Shown: piece by piece, positions 1 through 6,661 of the stretch
How positions within the stretch are numbered: position 1 is the first letter of the stretch
Layout of the letters: the number at the start of each line of letters is the position of its first letter
From: Clostridiaceae bacterium
GTDB lineage: Bacteria; Bacillota; Clostridia; Oscillospirales; QAMX01
Direction: 5' to 3'
Length of the DNA stretch: 7,269 bases
NCBI GenBank assembly: GCA_016297585.1
Contig: JAEDGJ010000122.1
Span: 1 to 7,269 of the forward strand
Notes under the pieces: model-generated
Seen by the model: only the letters and a program-made list of their open reading frames with translations
Databases searched by the model: none
What the model was told of the DNA's origin: nothing
Translations under genes and position numbers: made by a program

Positions 1-1686
1 GACGCCTTCGGAGAAATTGCGCGTGCGGTCATAGCGGTAGACTCCGTTTTGCTCCTGCTCGATGTCGGTCAGCTGCGTATAGCAGAACGCGCAGATGTTC
101 GGATTGTCAAGCAGCGCCGTCGTCAGCCCCTCGTAGCGCACGCCGACCTCCTCCTCGGACTGCGGCGTGTTGCCGTAGCCCCAGCCGTCGGTGCGTCCGG
201 GCGCCCACCAGGTGCCGCCGTATTCGCTGACGAAGAACGGCTGCCCGGCGTACTGCGCATAGTTCCGGTTGTAGCGGTCAAACGCCGGATCCTCCGGGCT
301 CTCGCCGTCGAGGCAGACGTAGGTCGCGCGGAACTTCTCCGGATCCTGCTCGTAGTCGTGGACGTCGTAGACGTCGGTCACGACGTGGTGGTAGCCGGAG
401 GTATCGATGCACGGGCGCGTCGGGTCGATCGCGCGCGTCAGCTTGTAGAGCGTCTCCGGCGTGCGGCGGTCCTGCGTCGCCGGGGTCTCGTTGAGCGGGC
501 ACCAGCCGATGAGCGCCGGGTGGTTCCGGTCGCGCTGCACGATCTCGACCCACTCCTGCGCGAACGCCGCGAGCCCGTCCGGCTCGTTGATGCGGATGCC
601 CCAACTCGCGTGCTCGCCCCAGACGAGGTAGCCGAGCCGGTCGGCCCAGTACAGGAAGCGCTCCTCGAACACCTTCTGATGCAGCCGCGCGCCGTTGAAG
701 CCCGCCGCCATCGACAGCTCGATGTCGCGCTTTAAGTCCTCGTCCGCCGGCGCGGTATAGATGCCGTCGGGGTAGAAGCCCTGATCGAGCACGAGCCGCT
801 GGAAGATCTTTTTGCCGTTGATGCGGAAGCTATTGCCGTCGATCTCCGAGCTGCGGAAGCCGAAATAGCTCTCGACGGTGTCCGTCTCGCCCGACGCCGC
901 GGTCAGCGTGTAGGTCACGTCATAGAGCTCCGGCGCGCCGGGCATCCAGAGCTTCGGGTCCCCGACCCGCACCTGCGCCGCCGTATACGCGGACGCGCGC
1001 ACCGCCGTCTCCCCGACGGGCGCGCCGTTGTAGCTGACCTTCACCGCAAACTCGCCGCCGCCGCGGAGGCCGTCGAGCTGCGCCTCGAACGTCACGAGTC
1101 CCGCGGCGGCGTCCGGCACGATGCGCACGTCGCGGATATAGGCGCGCGGCACGAACTCGAGCCACACGGTCTGCCAGATGCCCGTCGTGCGCGTGTAGTG
1201 ACAGGCGCGGGAGAAGTAGTCCGGGCACTGCTTGCCGCCGGGCTGGCCCGAGCCGCGCGTGTCGTCCTGCGCCTGCACGACGAGGACGTTTTCGCCCGGC
1301 TGCACGGCGGACGTGATCTCCACGCCGAACGACGCAAAGCCGCCCGTGTGCTGCGCGAGCTTTTTGCCGTTTACATAAACCGTCGCCCGGTAATCGACGG
1401 CGCCGAAGCGCAGGAACACGCGTCCTGCGCACTGTGCCTCGGTCAGCGTGACGGTCTTCCGGTACCAGACGGCGGGGATAAAGTCGGTATGCGCCAGTCC
1501 CGAGAGCTTCGACTCGGGGCAGAACGGCACGAGGATCGTCTCCGGGTACGCGGCTCCCTCGCGGAACATGCCGCGCGGCTCGCCGGAGTCGCCGAAATCG
1601 AACGCGAATTCCCACGGACCGTTCAGGTTCTCCCAGGAATCGCGCGCAAACTGCGGACGGGGATATTCGGGACGCGGAATGGACAT
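1..1686 (-). CDS. Glycoside hydrolase family 2 (beta-galactosidase/beta-glucuronidase-like), 3' end cut by window edge
   Basis: This is a retaining exo-glycosidase of family GH2, probably cytoplasmic because no signal peptide is visible. The frame is open for 562 codons from ATG 1686 to the left edge, so the stop lies outside. Residues about 10-180 form the N-terminal sugar-binding jelly roll, with VNGKKLAQHTGGFASF and the family signature RTTGIWQTVWLE near 166-178. An Ig-like domain follows to about 285, then the catalytic TIM barrel. The acid/base is Glu400 in CPLNETPA and the nucleophile is Glu488 in FFVSEYGG. The late motif CYTQLTDIEQEQNG places the break close to the natural C-terminus of such ~600-residue proteins. 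AAGGAGGAA at 1694-1702 sets the start. It lies 92 bp after the propeller gene on the same strand, so it is probably cotranscribed. The usual Arg-x-x-His-x-Pro substrate motif reads ARLHQKV (Arg334, His336), so the substrate cannot be named. Family assignment is firm; specificity is not. Confidence 0.93.
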   Translation of the reverse strand, partial: MSIPRPEYPRPQFARDSWENLNGPWEFAFDFGDSGEPRGMFREGAAYPETILVPFCPESKLSGLAHTDFIPAVWYRKTVTLTEAQCAGRVFLRFGAVDYRATVYVNGKKLAQHTGGFASFGVEITSAVQPGENVLVVQAQDDTRGSGQPGGKQCPDYFSRACHYTRTTGIWQTVWLEFVPRAYIRDVRIVPDAAAGLVTFEAQLDGLRGGGEFAVKVSYNGAPVGETAVRASAYTAAQVRVGDPKLWMPGAPELYDVTYTLTAASGETDTVESYFGFRSSEIDGNSFRINGKKIFQRLVLDQGFYPDGIYTAPADEDLKRDIELSMAAGFNGARLHQKVFEERFLYWADRLGYLVWGEHASWGIRINEPDGLAAFAQEWVEIVQRDRNHPALIGWCPLNETPATQDRRTPETLYKLTRAIDPTRPCIDTSGYHHVVTDVYDVHDYEQDPEKFRATYVCLDGESPEDPAFDRYNRNYAQYAGQPFFVSEYGGTWWAPGRTDGWGYGNTPQSEEEVGVRYEGLTTALLDNPNICAFCYTQLTDIEQEQNGVYRYDRTRNFSEGV

Positions 1687-1778
1687 GGCGTACTTCCTCC
1701 TTAAAGCATTTTGTGGCAGTTTCATGCAGCTTCTGCCGGTTTATTCAGGGCAATGCAGTCATTTTTTTCGGGGGATAC

Positions 1779-3809
1779 TCAAAGCGTTACGATATAGACC
1801 GTCGCCGTCAGGTCGCCCGAGCCGACGGCGAGCTTCGTGCCGTCCGGCGAGAGCGCGACGGCCGTCAGCACGTCCGCGCCCACGACGCAGTCCTCGCCAT
1901 GGCAGATCCAGCGCAGCATCCCCCGCTCGCACAGGCCTTTCCGGTCGTCGTAGGTAAAGAGCTTCCCGATGTCCCAGGCGTCTCCCGCCGCGCACCAGGC
2001 AAGCGTCTTCTCCGCATTCGTGCAGAGCGCGCGCACGGGACCCGACCCGCTCGTCAGCCCCAGCGAAAAGACCGCGCCGCCGTCCACGACCGCGAGCTTG
2101 CCGTCCTTCGTGCCCACAAGCGTCCGTCCGCCGTTCCACGGGACGGTGCAGGACGGTACCGCGAGATACTGCCGTCCCGCGACGGCGGGAAGCACGGCGC
2201 CGACCGGCGTGATCTCCGGACAGGCACGGCGCAAAAGCGCCTCCCGCGCATCCGGTTCCAGCGACTCCCACGGCTCGACCGCGGTCACGCGCGCGTCCCG
2301 GATCGTGAACGCGTACCGCGGCGCATCCGCACCCGCGACGCCGCGTACCGTATGCGCGTCCTCCCAAAATAGCCCGCGCACGGCGGCGTTTTCCATGTCG
2401 CCGGGGATCTCCGTCCACAGGCGCGCCTGCGTGACCTGCTCGGGCGAAAACGCCTCGTGGGCATTTTCCAGCGACGTGCCCTCGTATTCGGCGCCGCGTT
2501 TTCCGTCCTCCGTCTTCGGCACGGGGACAAAGCGGCGGTCTCCATGCGCGGGGCCGCGCTCTCCGGCATGCGCGCGCTGCTGCGCGAGGTCGATGCACAT
2601 CACCGGCGGGCCGTTGTCCTTATCCGCGGCGCAGGACGCAAAGAGCACGTCGCGCGACCGGTCGATGCGCACCTCGGAGATCAGGCCGCAGGCCAGTCCC
2701 GGCACGCCCATGACGCCCAGCAGCTCCGCCTCGCGTCCGCGGCGGTAGTCCCAGCGGAACAGATACGCCGGAGCGGGATTCGTCTGCGCGCGGTACGCCT
2801 CCGGCGGATCCATCAGCCGCGGCGTCATCGCGTACCACAGCACGCCGTCCGAGTCGAGGTCGCCGTTGAAGCAGTAAAAATAGTTCCCGAAGCCTTCAAA
2901 CATTTCCCGCGCGCCCTGCATCTCGCCGTAGTCGCGCAGCTCGCAGGACCGGGTGTCGTACTCGAAAAGGTGGTTTGAATAGCCGCCGATCATCAGCATC
3001 CGGCGGTCGTCGAGGTCGAGATAGGTCGAGATATAGCGGTAGACGAAGCGGCGGCTGTAGTCGGAGCGGTGCTTTGCAAGCCGGATGCCCGTCCACTCGA
3101 TGCGGTTCGTGTCCGTGCGGACGCGGAAGAAAAAGCCCGAGGGGGACGTGGCGTAGACATGCCCGTCCGGGCCGACGTGCAGGCGGTGCGAGCAGGTCTC
3201 GACGGCCTTGCCGAGGTCGAGCACGCTGCGGCTTTCAAGATCATAGCGGAACATATGCCCGCGCTGATACCCGAGCATGAAGTAGGCGTTGTGCGCGCGG
3301 TCGTAGACGCCGCCGTACATCGACTCGTGCGGCGCGGGGATGCCGAGATTCTCCGCGTGTCCCGTGCGCGGGTCGTAGATCATGAGCGTGGAGCCCTGGA
3401 AGCCCTCCCACGGATGCCCGTAATAGGCGTAGGGCAGCCATTCCGGGTGTCCGGGCGCGCGGTCGGTCGTATGATTGCAGCAGATGATGCGTCCGTCGGG
3501 CAGAAAATCGATGGCGGAATGGATCTTCGACCCCGGCAGCGCGCGGGGGCTCGGCAGCACGACATCCCGGGTGTAAAAACAGGGCTCGATGCGGTTTTCG
3601 CGCTCGTTATAGCGGTTGAGGAAGGCATATCCCCCCTCTCCGTTCTCGCTGCCGAGGGAGAAATAGAACGTGCCGTCGGGCGACAGCGTCCCGTCCCAGC
3701 AGCAGTTGTAGCCGCGATACCCCACCGGCGCCGCGAGCTTCACGCCCGCCTGCGGGATCAGCGCGCCGGCCTTTTCCTCTCCGTAACGAAACCAGAATGC
3801 TCTTTCCAT
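1779..3809 (-). CDS. Large beta-propeller-like protein of unknown function, cytoplasmic, 676 aa
   Basis: I do not recognise a named family. The protein has no signal peptide or membrane segment and is full of short beta-propeller-type repeats. Strand turns of the form [L/F]xPDGxxx occur at about 42-54, 101-112, 210-222 and 651-663. A second recurring pattern, hydrophobic-x-YD-x-x-[ST]-x4-[DN]-x-G, occurs at about 138-156, 177-200 and 273-295; the last two are clearly similar (GHMFRYDLESRSVLDLG and HLFEYDTRSCELRDYG). Residues ~30-400 would fit one propeller. The shorter segment from ~430 to the end, with KDGKLAVVDGG and LSPDGTKLAVGSGD, looks like part of a second. I chose ATG 3809 because GGAGGAGG (3815-3822) lies 5 bases upstream; an in-frame GTG at 3824 sits within the leader, upstream of that site. 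It is first in a unit with the GH2 enzyme, so it may be a carbohydrate-active enzyme (propeller lyase or hydrolase) or a binding protein. That role is inference. Confidence 0.85.
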   Translation of the reverse strand: MERAFWFRYGEEKAGALIPQAGVKLAAPVGYRGYNCCWDGTLSPDGTFYFSLGSENGEGGYAFLNRYNERENRIEPCFYTRDVVLPSPRALPGSKIHSAIDFLPDGRIICCNHTTDRAPGHPEWLPYAYYGHPWEGFQGSTLMIYDPRTGHAENLGIPAPHESMYGGVYDRAHNAYFMLGYQRGHMFRYDLESRSVLDLGKAVETCSHRLHVGPDGHVYATSPSGFFFRVRTDTNRIEWTGIRLAKHRSDYSRRFVYRYISTYLDLDDRRMLMIGGYSNHLFEYDTRSCELRDYGEMQGAREMFEGFGNYFYCFNGDLDSDGVLWYAMTPRLMDPPEAYRAQTNPAPAYLFRWDYRRGREAELLGVMGVPGLACGLISEVRIDRSRDVLFASCAADKDNGPPVMCIDLAQQRAHAGERGPAHGDRRFVPVPKTEDGKRGAEYEGTSLENAHEAFSPEQVTQARLWTEIPGDMENAAVRGLFWEDAHTVRGVAGADAPRYAFTIRDARVTAVEPWESLEPDAREALLRRACPEITPVGAVLPAVAGRQYLAVPSCTVPWNGGRTLVGTKDGKLAVVDGGAVFSLGLTSGSGPVRALCTNAEKTLAWCAAGDAWDIGKLFTYDDRKGLCERGMLRWICHGEDCVVGADVLTAVALSPDGTKLAVGSGDLTATVYIVTL

Positions 3810-3824
3810 GATGACCTCCTCCAC

Positions 3825-3841
3825 AGCGGCGCGCAGCCGCT
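3825..3841 (-). promoter_or_regulatory. Leader hairpin abutting the Shine-Dalgarno of the propeller gene
   Basis: On the minus strand, AGCGGC-TGCGC-GCCGCT forms a 6 bp GC-rich stem with a 5-base loop. It ends two bases before GGAGGAGG (3815-3822), so it could affect ribosome access. The 5' arm AGCGGC is also complementary to GCCGCT in the 3' arm of the upstream terminator-like hairpin (3874-3879), so the two structures could be alternatives. The regulatory role is inferred from complementarity only; in DNA this GC-rich a 6 bp stem can occur by chance. Confidence 0.4.
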
Positions 3842-3862
3842 CCTATCCCGGCAAATTTCACG

Positions 3863-3906
3863 AAAAAAACCGCAGCGGCAAAAAAGTCCCTCCCGGCGCC
3901 GCGGTT
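3863..3906 (-). terminator. Intrinsic-terminator-like hairpin inside the leader of the propeller gene
   Basis: Read on the minus strand, AACCGCGGCG (3906-3897) pairs with CGCTGCGGTT (3877-3868) to give a 10 bp stem with one G-U pair and a 19-base loop. A run of seven T's (3869-3863) overlaps its 3' base. That is the form of a Rho-independent terminator. It lies about 40 bp after the predicted leftward start of transcription and about 55 bp before ATG 3809, with no gene upstream for it to end. A leader attenuator is the natural reading. An upstream GGCGGC (3935-3930) could pair with the 3' arm and act as antiterminator. A small GGGT/ACCC hairpin (3908-3925) lies between them. No known riboswitch consensus was recognised. 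Confidence 0.6.
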
Positions 3907-3951
3907 CGGGTTTTTATAAAGACCCTGAAGCCGCCATACGGACCTGACTGC

Positions 3952-3981
3952 ATTATACCACAGCGTCCCCGCGTGAAGCAA
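3952..3981 (-). promoter_or_regulatory. Sigma-A-type promoter for the leftward unit
   Basis: On the minus strand the -35 is TTGCTT (3981-3976) and the -10 is a perfect TATAAT (3957-3952), separated by 18 bp. TGG immediately precedes the -10, giving the extended TGnTATAAT form. Transcription would start near 3945, leaving a leader of roughly 135 bases that holds the two hairpins described separately. Confidence 0.8.
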
Positions 3982-3986
3982 GCCCT

Positions 3987-4007
3987 TTTTCGTGGTTTTG
4001 CCGAAAA
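3987..4007. repeat. Inverted repeat between the divergent promoters, candidate operator
   Basis: TTTTCG and CGAAAA are perfect 6 bp inverted arms around a 9-base spacer. The site lies just upstream of the leftward -35 and 26 bp before the rightward -35. A dyad between divergent promoters is a common position for a shared regulator site. The arms are short and no regulator gene is visible in the window, so the assignment is tentative. Confidence 0.3.
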
Positions 4008-4033
4008 TGCAGCGATTTTTTCAGAGTTTCTTG

Positions 4034-4062
4034 TTGCATTGCGCGGCGCGGTGTGTTAAAAT
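4034..4062 (+). promoter_or_regulatory. Sigma-A-type promoter for the rightward unit
   Basis: The -35 is TTGCAT (4034-4039) and the -10 is TAAAAT (4057-4062), with a 17 bp spacer and an extended TGT just before the -10. Transcription would start near 4069, leaving a leader of about 40 bases before ATG 4109. No internal promoter or terminator was seen before the right edge, so this one could drive all four rightward genes. Confidence 0.75.
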
Positions 4063-4108
4063 AAACGGGAACGGGAATCGCAACGCCACAAGAACGGAGG
4101 TTTTTTGT

Positions 4109-4843
4109 ATGTCCATGAACTTTGCCCACCGCGGTTTTTCGGCCGCGTTCCCCGAAAACACGATGCCGGCCTTCGAGGAAGCCGTGAAGGCGGGCTGCGA
4201 CGGCATCGAGCTTGACGCGCGTCTCTCGCGCGACGGGAAGATCGTCATCTCCCACGACGGCAGCCTCGAGCGCATGGCCGGACGTCCCGGACATGTGCGC
4301 GACTACACGCTCGACGAGCTCCGCGCGTTCAACTTCTGCGGCAGTCACCCCGAAGCGGGCTTTGTCCCCATCGCGACGCTCGAGGAGTACTTTTCCTTCA
4401 TCCGCACGACGGATGTCGTCACGAATATCGAGATCAAGAGCGATGTCGGCAACTTCCTCGCGCTCGAGGACGCCTGCATCGACCTGATCCGCCGCTTTTC
4501 GCTCGAGGAAAAGATCATCTTCTCCTCGTTCAACCACGATTCGATGCTCTACTGCAAGCGCCGCGCGCCCGAGATCCGCACGGGGCTCCTCTTCGGCACG
4601 TCCTGGAGCACCGAGTTTGCGTCCCTCTCCCCCGCCGCCTACGCCCGGCTCTGCCATGCGGATTATCTGCACCCGCACGCTTCCGGCATGTCTCCCCGCG
4701 ACGTCCTCACCGCCCAGCTCGAGGGCATCGGCGTCAACGTCTGGACCGTCAACGACGAGGAGACGATGCGCGCCTACATCGCCGTCGGCACGCACGGCAT
4801 CATCTCGAATCACCCCGACGTACTGCACAAGCTTCTGAAGTAA
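4109..4843 (+). CDS. Glycerophosphodiester phosphodiesterase family protein (GDPD), 244 aa
   Basis: This cytoplasmic metal-dependent TIM-barrel enzyme would hydrolyse glycerophosphodiesters to sn-glycerol 3-phosphate and an alcohol. The family signature is complete: HRG at 7-9, PENT at 15-18, GIELDARLSRDG around Glu34 and Asp36, His49 in SHD, and the NIEIK segment with Glu108 and Lys110. The C-terminal VNVWTVNDEETM and GIISNHPD are also typical of bacterial GDPDs. Length is normal for the short, single-domain class, and there is no signal peptide, unlike periplasmic or lipoprotein GlpQ. ATG 4109 was chosen for GGAGG at 4096-4100; ATG 4115 is a possible alternative. It is the first gene of the rightward unit and ends 22 bp before the next. 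The exact substrate is unknown, and some relatives act on other phosphodiesters. Confidence 0.94.
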   Translation: MSMNFAHRGFSAAFPENTMPAFEEAVKAGCDGIELDARLSRDGKIVISHDGSLERMAGRPGHVRDYTLDELRAFNFCGSHPEAGFVPIATLEEYFSFIRTTDVVTNIEIKSDVGNFLALEDACIDLIRRFSLEEKIIFSSFNHDSMLYCKRRAPEIRTGLLFGTSWSTEFASLSPAAYARLCHADYLHPHASGMSPRDVLTAQLEGIGVNVWTVNDEETMRAYIAVGTHGIISNHPDVLHKLLK

Positions 4844-4865
4844 CAAAAAAGGAGGGCATTTTTCC

Positions 4866-5777
4866 ATGAAAATTCTCATCATCGGCGGCACCGGCCATGT
4901 CGGCAGCCACCTCGTCCCGATCCTTCTCTCCCACGGCCACGACGTCGCCATCGGCTCGCGCGGCAAGACCGCGGCCTCGGCCGATCTTTCCGGCGCCCGT
5001 CTGATCCCCTGCAACTCGAACGACCCCGAGAGCCTGCGCGCCGTCGCCGCGTCCGAGACCTTCGACGCCGTCGTCGACTTCCCCGGCACCGCCCGCAATG
5101 TCTGGAACGCCTTCCGCGACAGCGCCGATCACGTCGTCGCCTGCGGCTCGCTCTGGATGTTCGGCCTGCCCCATGTCGTTCCCACGCCGGAACGCACGCA
5201 GGAGACCTGCGTTTTCGAGGGCTATGAGAGCCGCTATCAGGAGATCCTCAACATGATCGCGGATTCGCAGCGCCATCGCGCGGCGTTCACCGCCGTCATG
5301 CCCCCCAACATCTGCGGCCCCGGCAAGATCCCGCTCGACACCCTCGGCGGACGCGACATCGAGGTGCACCGCGCCAACATGCGCGGCGAGCCGGTCTATC
5401 TCCCCGACGGCCCCGAGGCGCTCATCGGCCCCTGCGACGCCTACGACCTCGCCACGGTCTTCGCGCTCGCGATCGAAAACCGCACCGCCGCCGCGGGTCA
5501 GATCTTCAACGGCGGCTCCGCCTACGCGCTGACCTCCTCCCAGTTCGTCCGCACGATGGGACGCATCTATCGCTCCGACATCCCGATCGAATACGTCCCG
5601 TGGGAGCGCTACAAGAGCGAGATCAGCCCCGGCATCGGCTACTGGTGGCATTTCTATGCGCATATGTGCCCCGACATCTCGAAGGCGGAAAAGCTCCTCG
5701 GCTACCGTCCGCGCTACACGCCGGAGGAGACGCTCGAGCGCGCCGTCAACTGGATGCGCGAAAAGGATCTGCTGTAA
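4866..5777 (+). CDS. Atypical NAD(P)-binding epimerase/dehydratase-family protein (extended SDR), 303 aa
   Basis: The N-terminus MKILIIGGTGHVGSHL carries the Rossmann dinucleotide motif (Gly7, Gly10, Gly13). After the second strand, DVAIGSRGKT has Ser-Arg where an acidic residue would favour NAD, which suggests NADP(H). CGSLWMFG (93-100) corresponds to the active-site serine strand of extended SDRs. The C-terminal DISKAEKLLGYRPRYTPEETLERAVNWM is the usual sugar-epimerase ending. The expected Tyr-x-x-x-Lys is not intact: the best candidate is Tyr124, followed by Leu128 rather than lysine, so classical SDR catalysis is doubtful. GGAGG at 4851-4855 supports ATG 4866. The gene sits between the GDPD and the TIM-barrel epimerase, which suggests action on a sugar or sugar alcohol. 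A non-catalytic or reductase-like role is also possible. Confidence 0.88.
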   Translation: MKILIIGGTGHVGSHLVPILLSHGHDVAIGSRGKTAASADLSGARLIPCNSNDPESLRAVAASETFDAVVDFPGTARNVWNAFRDSADHVVACGSLWMFGLPHVVPTPERTQETCVFEGYESRYQEILNMIADSQRHRAAFTAVMPPNICGPGKIPLDTLGGRDIEVHRANMRGEPVYLPDGPEALIGPCDAYDLATVFALAIENRTAAAGQIFNGGSAYALTSSQFVRTMGRIYRSDIPIEYVPWERYKSEISPGIGYWWHFYAHMCPDISKAEKLLGYRPRYTPEETLERAVNWMREKDLL

Positions 5778-5818
5778 CCTGTAAAAAAAATTCCTGCTTT
5801 CGGGGAGGTTTTTTGCCC

Positions 5819-6661
5819 ATGCGGCTTTCGACCACGCTGTCGCCCTATCTGAAAAACCCCGACGGCACGCTCCGTCCGCTTTCCGACGTCATCCGTGACG
5901 CCGCGGACGACGGGTTTGCCGTTCTCGACTTTCCCCTGCATGCCGTCCCCTTCCTCGCGGACGGCGAGGACTGGCGCGCGCCCATCCGGGAAGCCCTCGA
6001 CGCCGCGGACGCGCTCGGCGTGCGCTTTGGATATGCGCACCTGCCGTTTGACTTCCCCGCGGAGGACGACACGGCGGGCTGGGAGCGCTTTGACCGCCGC
6101 GTCCGGCGCGCGATCGAGGCCGCCGCGGCGCTCGGCGTCGGGCAGGCAGCCGTCCACGGACACTGCCCGCCGCGTCCGAACTACAGCTACGACCGCTCGT
6201 TTGCCCATGTCTGCGGCTTCCTTGCGCCCTATGCGGCGCTCGCGCGGGAGGCGGGCGTCGGGCTCTGCGTCGAAAACATGATCAAGCGCGCGATGACCCA
6301 CCTGCGCCGCTTCGGCGAGACGCCCGAGGACATCCTCGCCGCCGCCGATGCGCTCGACATCGGCGTCTGCCTCGACACCGGACACGCCAACTGCTCCGGG
6401 CTCGACGTCGCCGACGCCGTCCGCAAGCTCGGGCCGCGCCTGCGCATGGTCCATATCAACGACAACCTCGGCCTCGGCGACGACCACCTCCCGCCCTTCC
6501 TCGGCAATGCGGACTGGCGCGCCATCTTCGCCGCGCTGCGCGAATGCGGCTATCCCGGCGACTGCAACTTCGAGGTCAACACCCGCCACATTCCCCCCGC
6601 GCTGCTGCACGGCTTCATGCGGAGCCTGCACGATACCGGCGCGTACCTGCTGACGCTGTGA
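5819..6661 (+). CDS. Xylose-isomerase-like TIM-barrel sugar epimerase/isomerase (AP endonuclease family 2 fold), 280 aa
   Basis: This is a PF01261-type barrel, a group with sugar-phosphate and ketose 3-epimerases, inosose dehydratases, hydroxypyruvate isomerase and endonuclease IV. Likely metal ligands are Glu152 (CVEN), Asp186 (CLDTGH), His212 (VHINDN) and Glu252 (NFEVN). This is the same Glu-Asp-His-Glu set as in D-tagatose/D-psicose 3-epimerases, at nearly the same spacing. Other conserved positions are His74, His113 and His115, His189, and HLPPFLGNADW from 223. The length fits soluble epimerases. The open frame extends further upstream, but GGGGAGG at 5802-5808 and the protein alignment support ATG 5819. 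The gene follows the SDR by 41 bp, and its TGA overlaps the GTG of the next gene. Sugar epimerase or isomerase is more likely than DNA repair because the neighbours are carbohydrate genes; the substrate is unknown. Confidence 0.88.
   Translation: MRLSTTLSPYLKNPDGTLRPLSDVIRDAADDGFAVLDFPLHAVPFLADGEDWRAPIREALDAADALGVRFGYAHLPFDFPAEDDTAGWERFDRRVRRAIEAAAALGVGQAAVHGHCPPRPNYSYDRSFAHVCGFLAPYAALAREAGVGLCVENMIKRAMTHLRRFGETPEDILAAADALDIGVCLDTGHANCSGLDVADAVRKLGPRLRMVHINDNLGLGDDHLPPFLGNADWRAIFAALRECGYPGDCNFEVNTRHIPPALLHGFMRSLHDTGAYLLTL

Noticed and set aside
49..735. Plus-strand open frame opposite the GH2 gene
   Set aside because: It is Arg/Ala/Val-rich shadow sequence, whereas the opposite frame encodes GH2 catalytic motifs.
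1687..1778. Terminator or promoter between the propeller and GH2 genes
   Set aside because: Only weak GGCAG/CTGCC and GCAG/CTGC pairings are present, with no T-run after them and no convincing -35/-10 pair. Cotranscription is the simpler reading.
3810..3824. In-frame GTG at 3824 as the start of the propeller protein
   Set aside because: The five extra codons would cover the Shine-Dalgarno GGAGGAGG itself, which is ideally placed for ATG 3809.
3860..3915. Possible T-box antiterminator (ACCGCGG followed by GGGAC and a terminator)
   Set aside because: The bases before ACCGCGG read CCGA instead of the required TGGN, the leader before it is only about 40 bases with no room for a specifier loop, and the downstream gene is not an amino-acid gene.
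3953..5098. Long open frame on the minus strand opposite the GDPD gene
   Set aside because: High GC removes stops from the complementary strand. The product is Arg/Ala/Asp/Val-rich with no family motif, while the plus-strand frame carries the complete GDPD signature.
4800..5663. Minus-strand open frame opposite the SDR gene
   Set aside because: It is a mirror of the SDR coding frame with biased composition, no sensible start site and no motif.
5714..6631. Minus-strand open frame opposite the TIM-barrel gene
   Set aside because: It is low-complexity Ala/Val/Arg/Gly-rich sequence, explained by codon bias of the real plus-strand gene.
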